A model generated the notes under the pieces. It made no database searches and was not told the origin of the DNA. It saw only the letters and a list, made by a program, of their open reading frames with translations. Below, one piece after another: positions 5,698-5,923 of a stretch of 5,923 nt of DNA. Origin of the DNA: JBFJKD01 sp041601945 (lineage in GTDB: Bacteria > Pseudomonadota > Gammaproteobacteria > Pseudomonadales > Porticoccaceae); NCBI GenBank assembly GCA_041601945.1, contig JBFIHG010000074.1, forward strand, positions 1 through 5,923. The letters run 5' to 3'. Position 1 is the stretch's first letter; the number at the start of each line of letters is the position of its first letter. Position numbers and translations under genes: made by a program.

Positions 5698-5923
5698 GCC
5701 TTGCCTATAGAGCAGCGGTAGTACAGGCGGCACCGGTGTTTATGGATTTGTCCGCCGGGGTAGATAAAGCGGTGCGGTTAATCGCGGAGGCGGCGCAACA
5801 GGGCGCGTCGATCATTGCGTTTCCCGAATGCTGGCTGCCTGGGTATCCCTGGTGGGCGTGGTTGTCGACCCCGGCCCATAATCTGCGCTATTTTCAGCGC
5901 TACCACGAGAACAGTCTGGTACT
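5694..5923 (+). CDS. Nitrilase (3' end outside window)
   Basis: The N-terminal 76 residues of a carbon-nitrogen hydrolase of the nitrilase type, which convert nitriles to carboxylic acids and ammonia. The start fits the family well: VVQAAPVFMDL (9-19), then EAAQQGASIIAFPECWLPGYP (32-52). Glu45 in FPE is the first member of the Glu-Lys-Cys catalytic triad; the Lys and Cys would lie beyond the window. The WLPGYPWWAWL segment (47-57) is typical of true nitrilases and cyanide-acting relatives more than of amidases or beta-ureidopropionases, so I favour a nitrilase. Its ATG overlaps the TGA of the sulfotransferase gene (ATGA at 5694-5697), which indicates one transcript and a shared pathway. Substrate unknown; a cyanide hydratase, a nitrilase of a biosynthetic cluster or an aliphatic nitrilase are all possible. 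Confidence 0.88.
   Translation, partial: MSLAYRAAVVQAAPVFMDLSAGVDKAVRLIAEAAQQGASIIAFPECWLPGYPWWAWLSTPAHNLRYFQRYHENSLV

Overview
The window looks like chromosomal DNA from a gammaproteobacterium, probably an environmental or marine lineage related to Pseudomonadales/Cellvibrionales. The evidence is a TIGR02647-family small protein, close relatives of E. coli PpnP and GlpE, and a Lys-rich micro-protein of a type I recall from Pseudomonas-like genomes. The lineage is an inference from gene content; there is no rRNA or other marker to confirm it.

Layout. (1) Bases 1-992, plus strand: an MNT nucleotidyltransferase with an N-terminal winged helix, cut by the left edge, followed by an overlapping HEPN-domain partner. 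The pair resembles a HEPN/MNT toxin-antitoxin module, but the HEPN gene is split by a frameshift at a run of five G. (2) Bases 1053-2891, minus strand: a small TIGR02647 protein gene, then a 513-residue acyl-CoA carboxylase carboxyltransferase without its biotin carboxylase or biotin carrier neighbours. (3) Bases 2892-3684, plus strand: a divergent promoter region, then ppnP (nucleoside phosphorylase) and glpE (single-domain rhodanese). (4) Bases 3703-4176, minus strand: a NYN/PIN-like putative nuclease, convergent with glpE. (5) Bases 4177-4653: an intergenic region with a tandem 14-bp repeat, a possible extended -10 promoter, a 36-codon gene for a very Lys-rich protein, and a small perfect hairpin. 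(6) Bases 4654-5923, plus strand: a PAPS-dependent sulfotransferase whose stop overlaps the start of a nitrilase, which runs off the right edge.

How the genes fit together. Most of the middle is small housekeeping genes, each easily recognised. Two parts are less ordinary. The left end is a decaying or frameshifted HEPN/MNT pair, lower in GC than the neighbouring carboxyltransferase in the lines I counted. The right end is a translationally coupled sulfotransferase-nitrilase pair that looks like the start of a small-molecule operon continuing outside the window. I see no CRISPR array, insertion sequence, tRNA or rRNA. Nothing here is clearly a wholly new system; the sulfotransferase-nitrilase pair is the best candidate for unexplored biology.
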